Source: Phnomibacter ginsenosidimutans
GTDB taxonomy: Bacteria > Bacteroidota > Bacteroidia > Chitinophagales > Chitinophagaceae
Assembly (NCBI RefSeq): GCF_009740285.1
Contig: NZ_CP046566.1
Location: 3,200,658 to 3,264,657 of the forward strand
Reading direction: 5' to 3'
DNA length: 64,000 nucleotides
Shown here: one piece after another, positions 17,362 to 26,718 of the stretch
Position numbering within the stretch: position 1 is the stretch's first letter
How the letters are laid out: each line of letters opens with the position of its first letter
Notes under the pieces: model-generated
The model's input: only the letters and a program-made list of their open reading frames with translations
Told to the model about the DNA's origin: nothing
Database searches by the model: none
Translations under genes and position numbers: made by a program

Positions 17362-18732
17362 ATGAGTTGGAAAGCCTATACCGAAGCGCATAAAGATCGC
17401 TTCCTCAACGAACTGCTCGACCTGCTGCGTATACCCAGCGTAAGTGCCCGCAGCGAACACAAAACCGATATGGAAGCCTGCGCCGAAGCGGTAAAAGCCC
17501 GCCTGTTGGAAGCTGGTGCCGACAGTGTAACCATCTATCCTACCGAAGGCCATCCCATTGTGTATGGCGAGAAAATAACTGACCCATCATTGCCTACCGT
17601 ACTGGTGTATGGCCACTACGATGTGCAGCCCGCCGACCCGCTGGAGCTGTGGCACAGCGGTCCCTTTGAGCCCACCATCAAAGACGGTAAAATTTATGCC
17701 CGTGGTGCCTGCGACGACAAGGGCCAGTTTTACATGCATGTAAAAGCTTTGGAAACCATGCACCACAATGGCGGCCTGCCCACCAACGTGAAGTTTATTA
17801 TTGAAGGCGAAGAAGAAATAGGCAGTCCTAACCTGGCTACATTTGTGAAGGCCAACAAAGAACTGCTGGCTTGCGATGTGATTCTCATCAGCGACACCGC
17901 CATGATTAGCCTCGATACACCGAGCATTGATGTAGGTGTACGTGGATTGACCTATGTAGAAGTAGAAGTAACCGGCCCCAACCGCGACCTGCACAGCGGT
18001 GTGTACGGTGGCGCTGTGGCTAACCCCGCTACTATTTTGTGCCAGCTCATTGCCAGCATGCACGACGAAAACAACCACATCACCATCCCCGGTTTTTATG
18101 ATGATGTATTGGTGGCTACCGAGGCTGAAAGAGCCAAAATGGCCGAAGCACCTTTTGATGAAGAAGAGTACAAGAACGATCTTGGCGTGAAGGCTCTCTG
18201 GGGTGAAAAAGGCTTTAGCACAAACGAACGTACCGGCATTCGCCCCACACTGGAAGTGAATGGCATTTGGGGTGGCTATACTGGCGAAGGCAGCAAAACT
18301 GTATTGCCATCCAAAGCTTTTGCCAAAGTAAGTTGCCGCCTGGTGCCCAACCAAAGCAGCCACAAAATTGAAGCCATGCTCATGGAGCATTTCAAAAAAA
18401 TTGCCCCTGACTATGTGCAGGTAGAAGTAAGGCCGCATCATGGCGGCGAGCCTTATGTAACGCCCATTGACAGCATTCCTTACAAAGCGGCGGCGGCGGC
18501 TATTTTGGAAACGTTTGGTAAAGAACCCATCCCTGTTCGTGGTGGTGGCAGCATTCCCATTTGTGCCTTGTTTGAGCAAGAGCTGGGTGTAAAAATTGTG
18601 TTCATGGGTTTTGGCCTCGACAGCGACAACCTGCACAGCCCCAACGAAAAATTCAACATCGACAACTATTACAAAGGCATCGAAACCATCCCCTATTTCC
18701 ACAAGCATTTTGCGGAGATGATGAAAGGGTAA
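17362..18732 (+). CDS. M20 family dipeptidase
   Basis: A 456-residue metallopeptidase of the CNDP/dipeptidase group. Zinc ligands and catalytic residues are visible: VLVYGHYDVQPADP (His and catalytic Asp), GRGACDDKGQF-like RGACDDKGQFYMHV (bridging Asp), IIEGEEEIGS (general base Glu and ligand Glu) and DTAMISLDTPSIDVGVRG; the final ligand His is in DSDNLHSPNEKF. The dimerisation lid lies in the middle. It hydrolyses dipeptides or small peptides in the cytoplasm. The start at 17362 (MSWKAYTEAHKDRF) is set by family alignment; the longer open frame upstream is not conserved-looking. Confidence 0.94.
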   Translation: MSWKAYTEAHKDRFLNELLDLLRIPSVSARSEHKTDMEACAEAVKARLLEAGADSVTIYPTEGHPIVYGEKITDPSLPTVLVYGHYDVQPADPLELWHSGPFEPTIKDGKIYARGACDDKGQFYMHVKALETMHHNGGLPTNVKFIIEGEEEIGSPNLATFVKANKELLACDVILISDTAMISLDTPSIDVGVRGLTYVEVEVTGPNRDLHSGVYGGAVANPATILCQLIASMHDENNHITIPGFYDDVLVATEAERAKMAEAPFDEEEYKNDLGVKALWGEKGFSTNERTGIRPTLEVNGIWGGYTGEGSKTVLPSKAFAKVSCRLVPNQSSHKIEAMLMEHFKKIAPDYVQVEVRPHHGGEPYVTPIDSIPYKAAAAAILETFGKEPIPVRGGGSIPICALFEQELGVKIVFMGFGLDSDNLHSPNEKFNIDNYYKGIETIPYFHKHFAEMMKG

Positions 18733-18785
18733 ATTGGTGGATTAGTCGATTAGTTAATTAGGAAAACCATTTTGCATAAATAAAA

Positions 18786-18815
18786 AGGCGTAGGATTTGC
18801 TCCTACGCTTTTTTT
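18786..18815. terminator. Bidirectional terminator, peptidase/bshA
   Basis: GCGTAGGA (18788-18795) pairs with TCCTACGC (18801-18808); a T-run follows on one side and an A-run precedes on the other, fitting two convergent genes. Confidence 0.88.
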
Positions 18816-18837
18816 ATTCGATCATTAAATCAGTTAC

Positions 18838-19971
18838 TTATTTCGCTTTCGATAATACAGATTCGTACAAGGCTTCGTACTTCGGTACTATTTGCTGTAT
18901 GTCGAACTTGCAGGCATGCTCGTAGGCTTGCTTTTTAAAGCGGGCCAAGGTGTCGTCATCTTTCAGCATGCTGATGGCGTATTCGGCCATTTCATCAATG
19001 TGGCCAACTGGTGCCATGTAGCCGGTTACACCATGTACATTTATTTCGGGAATACCGCCGGCATTGCTGCTTAACACAGGTACACTCGCCGCCATGGCTT
19101 CCAATGCACTCAGGCCAAAACTTTCGTATTCGCTGGTCAGCAAAAACAAATCACTGATCACCATCACGTCTTCCATTTGCTCCTGCTTGCCCACAAATCG
19201 AACATGATTGCAAATGTCCAATTCGCGGCTCAGCTCTTCGGCCATGTGGCGTTCAGGACCATCACCCACCATCATGAGTTTGCTGGGCACCTGTTTCAAC
19301 ACTTTGGCAAAAATGCGGATCACATCATCTACCCTTTTCAGCTTTCTGAAGTTGGATGCATGTATGAGAATACGTTCGCCATTTGGCGCCACCGCTTTGC
19401 GAAAAGCATCAATCGGCTTTTTTGAAAAACGACTAACGTCAACGAAGTTGTGAATGACCTCGATATCTTTTTTTACATGAAAAGACTTGTACGTTTCTTC
19501 TTTCAGGTTGTCTGATACGGCCGTAATGGCATCGCTTTCGTTGATGCTGAAGGTAACCACCGGCTCGTAGGTTTTGTCTTTACCCACCAGCGTAATATCC
19601 GTGCCATGCAGGGTGGTAATGACAGGCAACCGAATGCCATCATTCTTCTCCAGAATTTGCCGGGCTATGTAAGCACTCAATGCATGCGGAATGGCATAGT
19701 GCACATGCAGCAAATCGAGTTTTTGATTGAGCACCACATCTACAATGGTGCTGGCCAGCGCCGACTCATATGGCGGATATTCAAACAGCGGATAGGTGGT
19801 AATACGAACCTCGTGGTAAAAAATATTGGCATTGAATGCACTCAAACGAACCGGCTGACGGTACGTAATAAAATGCACCTGATGCCCCTGGTTGGCCAAT
19901 GCCATACCCAGTTCTGTAGCAAGCACGCCACTACCACCAAATGTGGGGTAGAGCACTATTCCAATTCTCAT
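18838..19971 (-). CDS. bshA: N-acetyl-alpha-D-glucosaminyl L-malate synthase
   Basis: First enzyme of bacillithiol synthesis: joins L-malate to UDP-GlcNAc. The 377-residue GT4 glycosyltransferase starts MRIGIVLYPTFGGSGVLATELG, diagnostic for BshA, then has LDLLHVHYAIPHALSAYIA and the donor-site EYESFGLSALEAMA motif. It implies that this organism uses bacillithiol as its low-molecular-weight thiol, as many Bacteroidota do; bshB and bshC are not in the window. Convergent with the dipeptidase gene. Confidence 0.94.
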   Translation of the reverse strand: MRIGIVLYPTFGGSGVLATELGMALANQGHQVHFITYRQPVRLSAFNANIFYHEVRITTYPLFEYPPYESALASTIVDVVLNQKLDLLHVHYAIPHALSAYIARQILEKNDGIRLPVITTLHGTDITLVGKDKTYEPVVTFSINESDAITAVSDNLKEETYKSFHVKKDIEVIHNFVDVSRFSKKPIDAFRKAVAPNGERILIHASNFRKLKRVDDVIRIFAKVLKQVPSKLMMVGDGPERHMAEELSRELDICNHVRFVGKQEQMEDVMVISDLFLLTSEYESFGLSALEAMAASVPVLSSNAGGIPEINVHGVTGYMAPVGHIDEMAEYAISMLKDDDTLARFKKQAYEHACKFDIQQIVPKYEALYESVLSKAK

Positions 19972-20121
19972 ACTGAACGGTAGTTGAAATGTTGAACCTG
20001 TGAAGTAACGATAAAATGCGTGGAAGGTTCGCTAATATTTGATGAAGCTTTCTTGAACAATCCGGCGACTAAAATTTTAGACGCTGCCGGGTGTTCCTTA
20101 CATTCGTACAAACCGATTTCC

Positions 20122-20520
20122 ATGCGCAAATTTGTTGGCATTACCACACTCATCATTCTTGTAGCCGCCGGCCTGTTGTTTTGGTGGCGTTTTTATTTTC
20201 CATTTGGCGAAAAAGGCGTGAAAGCCGGCGAACTCAACTTTGTGGTGTACAAAGGTTATGTGTTTAAAACCTGGGAAGGCCGGCTGATTCAGGCGGGTTA
20301 CAAATCGCAGGTGCCCGGTAGTGTGCAGAGCAACGAGTTTGAATTCAGCATTACCAACAATGCCATTGCAGAAAAGCTCCGGCTGTGCAGCGGCAAAATT
20401 GTAGAACTGAGCTATACGGAATATTTGGGAGCTATCCCTTGGCGTGGCAATAGTAAGTACATCGTTGACAGCATTATTTCCATCACTGATATGAAAGCAG
20501 GACCGCAATCACCCTATTAA
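20122..20520 (+). CDS. Hypothetical single-pass membrane protein
   Basis: A 132-residue product with one N-terminal membrane helix (FVGITTLIILVAAGLLFWWRF) and a soluble beta-rich domain (ELNFVVYKGYVFKTWEGRLI, EFEFSITNNAIAEKL, VELSYTEYLGAIPWRGNSKY). Similar short proteins are common in Bacteroidota and sometimes carry wrong enzyme names; no active site is visible. The start at 20122 fits the membrane helix; an upstream in-frame ATG at 20020 is less likely. The 3' end overlaps the convergent methylase gene by 12 bases. Confidence 0.75.
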   Translation: MRKFVGITTLIILVAAGLLFWWRFYFPFGEKGVKAGELNFVVYKGYVFKTWEGRLIQAGYKSQVPGSVQSNEFEFSITNNAIAEKLRLCSGKIVELSYTEYLGAIPWRGNSKYIVDSIISITDMKAGPQSPY

Positions 20521-21201
20521 AAAAATAACGGGTCTCTTGTGCAGCGAAGGAATGGTGGATTGCCGCCATTCCTTTATTGTTTTGGTGGCCACCCACTCGG
20601 TAGGTGCCGTCATGTCGGCAGCTATGCACAAGCGAGTGCTGGGCTGCAGGTGTTGTAGCATGTCTTTCAGCATCGGCTCGTTGCGGTAAGGCGTTTCTAT
20701 AAACAAATGACAGCCCTGCGTTTTTTGCGCTTCGGCTTCCAGTTGCTGCAGTTTCTTTTTCCGCTCCGCGGCATCTATGGGTAAATAGCCATGAAAAGAA
20801 AACTGCTGCCCGTTGAGCCCACTGGCCATCAATGCCAGCAAAATGGAAGACGGCCCCACCAAGGGTTTCACCGTTGCCTGCAGCTGCTGTGCTTTGGCCA
20901 CCAGCAGTTGGCCGGGGTCGGCTACACCGGGGCAGCCAGCCTCGCTGATGATACCAATGTTGGCACCATTTTTCACTTCTTGTGCAAAGGCATTCAGCAC
21001 CGATTCTTCTGCTTTGCCAATGGCATACCAGCGGTAATCATCAATCACCATTTCCCGCCACAGGCTTTTGAGATAGCGCCTTGCTGTCCGCTCATTTTCT
21101 ACAAAAAAAACAGTGCACTGTTTCACCGCATTCAACACATACGGCGGAATGGTTTCATTCACACCTTCGTAGAGATAACAGGGAATAAGATAAACGGACA
21201 T
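20509..21201 (-). CDS. SAM-dependent methyltransferase, RsmI-like (tetrapyrrole methylase fold)
   Basis: A 230-residue protein of the TP-methylase superfamily. It has VYLIPCYL at the N terminus, the SEAGCPGVADPGQLLVAKAQ motif typical of RsmI, LVGPSSILLALMASGLNGQQFSFHGYLP and FIETPYRNEPML. RsmI 2'-O-methylates C1402 of 16S rRNA; this shorter form, with a divergent start (IPCYL instead of VATPIGNL), is a recognised Bacteroidota subgroup whose exact target is less certain. The start at 21201 (MSVYLIP) is clear; upstream open frame is low-complexity spacer. 21202-21421 holds no gene. Confidence 0.88.
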   Translation of the reverse strand: MSVYLIPCYLYEGVNETIPPYVLNAVKQCTVFFVENERTARRYLKSLWREMVIDDYRWYAIGKAEESVLNAFAQEVKNGANIGIISEAGCPGVADPGQLLVAKAQQLQATVKPLVGPSSILLALMASGLNGQQFSFHGYLPIDAAERKKKLQQLEAEAQKTQGCHLFIETPYRNEPMLKDMLQHLQPSTRLCIAADMTAPTEWVATKTIKEWRQSTIPSLHKRPVIFLIG

Positions 21202-21421
21202 AAATTTCTGATTGCGGATTTTGGATTTCTGATTTGTGGCGACCATTGGCGAATGCCAGATTTTTGTTGTTCGAATATTCCAGTGTTCAATCGTTCTAGT
21301 ATTGAATCGTTGGTTCGCCAACTTCTTATGCCTTTTTCTTTGTTGCTCATTTCTTATTTGATAAGGTACTGTTCACAAACATCGAACAGTTTTCCAACTA
21401 CCAACCAGCAACTATCATCTA

Positions 21422-22183
21422 TCATCTGATTTCTTCCCGATGATACAAACTTATAGTAGCAGCTACCACCGCATAAGCTGGTGCCAGCACCCAACCTATA
21501 ATGGGCACAATGTGCATGAGATAAAACACCATGCCATTGCCAATGGCCAATCCTTTGTGCTGACTGATAAATTCAATGCTTTGGCCGGCACTCATTTTGT
21601 GACGCTCCGCACTATAATCGAGCATGCTGAAACCGTAGTAATAGCATTCAATAAACAAGCCCAGCAATGGCGCTGCCCAACCAACCAATGGCACTAGTGA
21701 AAGTAGCATCACTGCAATGATGTACACCGTTTGCCAAAGGGTATTGCGCAATGCCAGTTTGATACCCCGCACCATGTCTTTCAATAATTGCGCTACGCTA
21801 AAAGGAAAATCACGGCCCTCGAGAATGGCTTCTGTTTTTTCGCTGAGATAGGCAAATACGGGAGAACCAATGATGAGCCATAAAAACTTAAACAGCGAAA
21901 AATAAAACTGCAGCATAATGAGCGTTAGCACAAACTCTGCGAACGACACCAGAAAACTGAGCCAACCACTGTTCATACGATCGAGCCAACTGCGCAAACC
22001 CGTGATGGTGTTGAGATAATCCACGGCATCGCTGGCGGTGTTCCAAAAGAAATACATGCTTACGGCAAACAACAGCATGTATAAAATACCCGGTATTAAA
22101 ATCCAACGCCACAGTTTGTGGGTGGCAATGAACCGGTGTGCCTTGCCGTAGGCTTCAATGGATATGATGATTTCTTTGAGCAA
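21422..22183 (-). CDS. EI24 domain (CysZ-like) membrane protein
   Basis: A 253-residue integral membrane protein with four to five long helices (LWRWILIPGILYMLLFAVSM, FLVSFAEFVLTLIMLQFYFS, VYIIAVMLLSLVPLVGWAAP, VFYLMHIVPIIGWVLAPAYA) and the family-typical GFSMLDYSAERHKMS segment. EI24/CysZ proteins include sulfate permeases, but Bacteroidota members have not been tied to a substrate. The only plausible start is a TTG at 22181-22183, since the first in-frame ATG would delete the first helix. Confidence 0.87.
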   Translation of the reverse strand: MLKEIIISIEAYGKAHRFIATHKLWRWILIPGILYMLLFAVSMYFFWNTASDAVDYLNTITGLRSWLDRMNSGWLSFLVSFAEFVLTLIMLQFYFSLFKFLWLIIGSPVFAYLSEKTEAILEGRDFPFSVAQLLKDMVRGIKLALRNTLWQTVYIIAVMLLSLVPLVGWAAPLLGLFIECYYYGFSMLDYSAERHKMSAGQSIEFISQHKGLAIGNGMVFYLMHIVPIIGWVLAPAYAVVAATISLYHREEIR

Positions 22184-22253
22184 AATATTTGTATCCTATT
22201 TTTTCGTCACGCTTTTCCAAACAATATTACAGCCCACACAGGATATTTGATGC

Positions 22254-22868
22254 ATGAAACCTTTGTCCATCTCTTTTTACAGGCAAACAGATGTGGTACA
22301 AGTAGCTGCGCAACTCTTGGGCAAGGTACTGCATACCCGTTGGGATAACGAGCACTGCTATGCCAGAATTGTAGAAACAGAAGCGTACAACGGCGTAGTA
22401 GACAAAGCCAGCCATGCCTATGGCAACCGCCGCACCAACCGCACAGAAACCATGTACGCAACTGGCGGAATAGCGTACGTATATTTATGCTATGGCATGC
22501 ATCATTTGTTCAATGTGGTTACTGGTAAAAAAGATGTACCACAAGCTGTACTCATCAGAGCGGCTGAGCCGATGTTTGGCATAGAGCATATGTTGGAACG
22601 CCGCAATAAAAAACAATTGGATGCTACACTCACCAAAGGACCCGGCAGTCTGGCACAAGCCATGGGCATTCATACCCTGCACAGCGGCGAAAGCCTTACG
22701 GGACAACAGATTTGGATTGCCGATGATGGTTTCAGTTACAACGAATCAGACATTATTGCTACACCCCGCATTGGGGTAGATTATGCCGGAGAAGACGCTT
22801 TACTTCCCTATCGGTTCATTGTAAAAGGCAACAAATTTGTGAGTGGAAAAACAGCTCAAAACCGTTAG
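22254..22868 (+). CDS. DNA-3-methyladenine glycosylase (AAG/MPG family)
   Basis: Removes alkylated purines in base excision repair. The 204-residue protein has the family order AAQLLGKVLHTR, IVETEAYNGVVDKASHAYGN (catalytic Glu and Tyr/His contacts), RTETMYATGGIAYVYLCYGM and TKGPGSLAQAMGI. Length is normal. Divergent from the EI24 gene by 70 bases; its stop overlaps the convergent PorP/SprF gene by 4 bases. Confidence 0.94.
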   Translation: MKPLSISFYRQTDVVQVAAQLLGKVLHTRWDNEHCYARIVETEAYNGVVDKASHAYGNRRTNRTETMYATGGIAYVYLCYGMHHLFNVVTGKKDVPQAVLIRAAEPMFGIEHMLERRNKKQLDATLTKGPGSLAQAMGIHTLHSGESLTGQQIWIADDGFSYNESDIIATPRIGVDYAGEDALLPYRFIVKGNKFVSGKTAQNR

Positions 22869-23872
22869 AACTTCGGACAGTTGATGCCGATAGAACCATC
22901 TTTTTTATGAATGTAAATCAGCGAGATTTCAAACCCGCCCCGGCTGTTGCTGGCAGATTTTAATGAAGACGTATTCACATCGTAAGAAGCACCAAAACGC
23001 CAGTTGCCAAATTCTAATCCGATGTAAGGAATCAATGCATCGCCAAAGCGATACCAGCTGCCGGCATAAAAAGTAGTGGGGCGGTAATCAATATCATTGT
23101 TCAAATTGAAACCAACAGCTGCACCCAGCACTGCTTCACGGGCACCCGCCTGACTTTGGTACAAGCCCGATGTGTATACAGTTGCCGTACCACTGGCCAA
23201 CGGCCAATACAATCCCCCGTGCAATGTGTAGCGGTGCTGCAAATCGAAATTGGCACCCCGAAATGATTCTTTCGGCCTGTTGATATGGTACAAAGAAGCA
23301 CCGGCGTAATAGTTCATGTTGCCATCAAACACACCACTGAACAGTACACCGGTATTCAAATCGAAATAATTGATGTTGAGGTTTTGCGGGTTGAAGATTT
23401 CATTGGTAATACCCGTAAAACCATCGCTGCGCAATTGGTCTTCAAACTTCAGGTTGGCGGTGTTCAACCGCTTTTGCGCATATGTGCCCTGAAAGCCTAC
23501 CGTTACCGAATGGAAACCATCTTCATCAAGCCCTTTGTGATACGCAAGGCTGAGAGAGTAATAGGTATTTTTCAATACGCCATCTGCTTGCTCATCGGCA
23601 AAAGCCATACCGCCAATGGCAAGCCGGTCTATCTCCGGTAAGCGGCCAGTGAGAATCGGCGCATCTACACTTACCGTATAAGTAGTGAATGCGTTGTTGA
23701 TAGTCGGCCACTGGTTGCGATAGTTGCCCGCCACCCGCATGCTGCCATCAAATCGGCCAGTGAGTGCAGGATTCAGCGAAAGCGGTGATGCAAAAAACTG
23801 ACTGAAACGAGGATCCTGTGCATGCGTTGCCTGAAGGGTAAAGAGCAGTATGATGGTGGTGAGAATGCGCAT
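22865..23872 (-). CDS. PorP/SprF family type IX secretion membrane protein
   Basis: A 335-residue outer-membrane protein. The signal peptide (MRILTTIILLFTLQATHAQ) is followed by the hallmark DPRFSQFFASPLSLNPALTG and GNYRNQWPTINNAFTTYTVS. PorP/SprF proteins form outer-membrane barrels that work with T9SS or with partner adhesins (SprF exports SprB). The PorP paralogue is usually encoded next to a large adhesin; here no such partner is adjacent, so it is an orphan copy. It supports the T9SS seen elsewhere in the window. Confidence 0.93.
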   Translation of the reverse strand: MRILTTIILLFTLQATHAQDPRFSQFFASPLSLNPALTGRFDGSMRVAGNYRNQWPTINNAFTTYTVSVDAPILTGRLPEIDRLAIGGMAFADEQADGVLKNTYYSLSLAYHKGLDEDGFHSVTVGFQGTYAQKRLNTANLKFEDQLRSDGFTGITNEIFNPQNLNINYFDLNTGVLFSGVFDGNMNYYAGASLYHINRPKESFRGANFDLQHRYTLHGGLYWPLASGTATVYTSGLYQSQAGAREAVLGAAVGFNLNNDIDYRPTTFYAGSWYRFGDALIPYIGLEFGNWRFGASYDVNTSSLKSASNSRGGFEISLIYIHKKDGSIGINCPKF

Positions 23873-23956
23873 AATTTAATCAGCAGACAACACTAATTTA
23901 TGGATACGTTGCTTTGCAGCCGCAACAAATGCGATGTTTAACAAATAAAGCGGCGA

Positions 23957-24607
23957 CTACTGCTGTGTTTTAGGGCCATATGCCAAATCACCCGCATCGC
24001 CCAAGCCCGGTACAATATAGCCCTTGGCCGTCAGCTCATCATCAATATCACCACACCAGATTTTTACGTTGGGGGCGTTTCTGTGCACATACTCGATGCC
24101 CACACTGCAGGCAATGGCACATACAATATGTATTTGTGCAGGCGAGCCTTCGCCCACCAGTTCTTCAATGGTCTTTACCAACGAAGCACCAGTAGCCAAC
24201 ATAGGGTCTGCAATAATGAGCACTTTGCCATCCAAATCCGGACAGCTCACGTACTCGAGTTTTATTTCAAATGAACCATCACGATGATGTTTACGATAGG
24301 CAGAAATAAAGGCATTGTCGGCCCTGTCGAAATAATTGAGTAAGCCTTCATGCATGGGCAAACCGGCACGAAGAATGGTGGCCAGCACAGGTTGTTTTTT
24401 CAAACGGATAGCAGGGCTGCTTCCCAGCGGCGTTTCTACATCGTAGGTTTCCCAATCGAGTGATTTGGAGATTTCGTAAGCGGCTATTTCGGCAATGCGC
24501 TGCAGGTTGCGCCGAAAGCGCATCCTGTCCGTTTGTACGGTTACATCTCTCAACTCTGCCACCCAGGTATTTACCAGGCTGTTTTGCTCACTCAAATTAA
24601 TGACCAT
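23957..24607 (-). CDS. upp: Uracil phosphoribosyltransferase
   Basis: Converts uracil and PRPP to UMP in pyrimidine salvage. The 216-residue protein carries ATILRAGLPMHEGLL, the PRPP loop in VLIIADPMLATGASLVKTIE and the uracil-site C-terminal YIVPGLGDAGDLAYG. Length and motifs are standard. It is transcribed alone; divergent from anmK. Confidence 0.95.
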   Translation of the reverse strand: MVINLSEQNSLVNTWVAELRDVTVQTDRMRFRRNLQRIAEIAAYEISKSLDWETYDVETPLGSSPAIRLKKQPVLATILRAGLPMHEGLLNYFDRADNAFISAYRKHHRDGSFEIKLEYVSCPDLDGKVLIIADPMLATGASLVKTIEELVGEGSPAQIHIVCAIACSVGIEYVHRNAPNVKIWCGDIDDELTAKGYIVPGLGDAGDLAYGPKTQQ

Positions 24608-24755
24608 CTGCTGCTATCTAATTGTAAATAAAAAGTAATGTAGCTGCCGCAAAAAAGGGTTTTGCCGGCCTGCAAAAGCCTGCAGGTATTGCGGTTGCAT
24701 TTATCAAAATCAAATATCAATTATCTGTCCGAACTTTCGGGCCGAAAATTGAAAT

Positions 24756-25856
24756 ATGTTTTACAGAGTTATCGGTTTAATGAGCGGCAGCAGCCTTGAC
24801 GGATTAGATATTGTTTTTGCGGAGCTGGATGAAATCCGGGGTAAGTGGAGCTACCAGATAAAAGCTTCAGCATGCCTGCCGTATAGCGAAACATGGACCC
24901 ACAAATTGCGCCATGCCACCGACCTCAATGCAGCAGATTACCTGCGCCTGCATACCGAATATGGCCATTACCTCGGCGAACAAGTGAATGCATTTATAGA
25001 AACGCATCAGCTTCAGCATCAGGTGCAACTCATTGCCAGTCATGGGCACACCACTTTTCATGAACCACAGCATCGGATGACGGCACAGCTCGGCGATGGT
25101 GCGGCTATTGCAGCTACCACCGGCATCAACGTAGTAAGCGACCTCCGGGCCATGGATGTAGCCCTCGGTGGACAAGGTGCTCCTATTGTACCCATGGGCG
25201 AAAAATTACTGCTGGCTGAATATCCTTTACTCCTCAACATTGGAGGCATTGCTAACCTCTCGGCTAATGTGGGCGATAGCTATGTTGCCTTCGACATTTG
25301 CCCGGCCAACCGGGTGCTTAACTTATTTGCTGCACAAACTGGACTGGCCTACGATGCTGGCGGAGCATTGGCAGCCAAGGGTTTTGTGCGGGATGAAGTG
25401 CTGGCCAAAATGAATCAGCAGGCCTATTACAGTCAACCGTTTCCCAAATCACTGGCCAACCAGTTTGGCACCGATGTTATTTATCCATTGCTGAAAGATG
25501 CCAACCTTTCGGTGCAAGATGCACTCCGCACTATGGTGGAGCATATTTGCATACAAACTACCCGCAGCCTGGGTAAAGTCTTACCAAAGCTGTCTGCAGA
25601 ACAACCCAGAAAAATGCTGGTGACCGGTGGTGGTGCTTTCAACGATTTTTTAATTGAACGGCTTCGCCAAAGTTTACAAGCCATGCAGGTAGAAGTAATT
25701 GTACCCGAAGCTGGTTTGGTGAACTACAAAGAAGCATTGGTAATGGCATTGTTGGGTGTACTCCGCTGGCGGGAAGAAAACACCGTGATGCACACCGTAA
25801 CTGGTGCCAGCCGCAGCAGCATTGGCGGTGCAGTGTGGGTTGGCCAGTCGGCATAA
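24756..25856 (+). CDS. anmK: Anhydro-N-acetylmuramic acid kinase
   Basis: Phosphorylates and opens 1,6-anhydroMurNAc during peptidoglycan recycling. Landmarks: GLMSGSSLDGLDIVFAEL at the N terminus, SHGHTTFHEP, QLGDGAAIAATTGINVVSDL, DVALGGQGAPIVP (catalytic Asp region), NIGGIANLS and LVTGGGAFNDFLIERL. At 366 residues it is of normal length. Gene stands alone between upp and the membrane protein gene. Confidence 0.95.
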   Translation: MFYRVIGLMSGSSLDGLDIVFAELDEIRGKWSYQIKASACLPYSETWTHKLRHATDLNAADYLRLHTEYGHYLGEQVNAFIETHQLQHQVQLIASHGHTTFHEPQHRMTAQLGDGAAIAATTGINVVSDLRAMDVALGGQGAPIVPMGEKLLLAEYPLLLNIGGIANLSANVGDSYVAFDICPANRVLNLFAAQTGLAYDAGGALAAKGFVRDEVLAKMNQQAYYSQPFPKSLANQFGTDVIYPLLKDANLSVQDALRTMVEHICIQTTRSLGKVLPKLSAEQPRKMLVTGGGAFNDFLIERLRQSLQAMQVEVIVPEAGLVNYKEALVMALLGVLRWREENTVMHTVTGASRSSIGGAVWVGQSA

Positions 25857-25867
25857 ACCAATTGACG

Positions 25868-26662
25868 TTACTGTTGCTTGCTTATCACTAAAGGAATCTT
25901 TATTGGTTTTGCAAGATTGTTTTGCTTGATTGTTTGCTGTTCAACTTTTAGTTTATCAGCTTTAATAAACAGTTGCGGATTACTGGTTTCTACCTGTTGT
26001 TTCAGCTGCGGATTTTTCTCTAAGAATCCTGCCACAGCTACCACCGAATCTTTTTCGGCGCTGTTGATATCGATGGGTTTGCGGATCACGATTTCGTGAT
26101 TGTCTTCATTGAAATGCACATCAAAAGCTGCGATGTCGGGATGGTTCACTTCTCGGTTCAGGCTCACCACTCTGTAGCCAGTAATTGGGTTGTACACACA
26201 AATCCATTTGGGTGGTTTGGCCGAACCTTGTGTGGCCACACTTCTTTTAATCAATTCAAAACTGCCATCCGGATTTTTGGTGGTAGTGCCATCATCAAAA
26301 AAGAAACGGGTGCCTTCTTTTTCTCCGGGCATCACTACGCCTTTTACATGCCAGTCTATCACCGGCGATTTGGCCAGCTGGCTTTTCATCACCGCAATGG
26401 CAGAGTCTTGTTCTTTTACTTGTGCTGTCAATGCTTCCAGTTGTTTGGTTTGCTCATTGCCCAAAATGAAATACTGCAACCCAAGGCCAATAAGTACCAA
26501 TAAAAAATAGCCAGCAAAAGCACCTTTCAACTTCAGGTTGAGTTTTTTGTAAGGCCCCTCTACATTGGTTTCACTTTCGGGTAAAAACTTGTAAATGATG
26601 TACGCAGGAATCAATGGCAACAGCAGGATAGCTGAGAGTGCCAGGTAAAAATTGTTAGTCAT
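25868..26662 (-). CDS. Hypothetical membrane protein
   Basis: A 264-residue protein with two N-terminal helices (FYLALSAILLLPLIPAYIIY and AGYFLLVLIGLGLQYFIL), a short coiled coil (residues 74-95, QTKQLEALTAQVKEQDSAIA), then a soluble domain with a beta-like segment around WHVKGVVMPGEKEGTRFFFD and a Lys/Gln-rich tail. The soluble part has the feel of a carboxypeptidase-regulatory-like sandwich but no firm family. Its stop is 12 bases from the convergent anmK stop. Confidence 0.7.
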   Translation of the reverse strand: MTNNFYLALSAILLLPLIPAYIIYKFLPESETNVEGPYKKLNLKLKGAFAGYFLLVLIGLGLQYFILGNEQTKQLEALTAQVKEQDSAIAVMKSQLAKSPVIDWHVKGVVMPGEKEGTRFFFDDGTTTKNPDGSFELIKRSVATQGSAKPPKWICVYNPITGYRVVSLNREVNHPDIAAFDVHFNEDNHEIVIRKPIDINSAEKDSVVAVAGFLEKNPQLKQQVETSNPQLFIKADKLKVEQQTIKQNNLAKPIKIPLVISKQQ

Positions 26663-26718
26663 GTGGGAGTGATTTGAATCGATAAGGTAATCGATTCAAA
26701 TGCCAAATGCAAGCCCTG

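Noticed and set aside
17587-18708. A 373-residue minus-strand ORF opposite the M20 peptidase
   Set aside because: Antisense to a gene with all zinc ligands and correct length.
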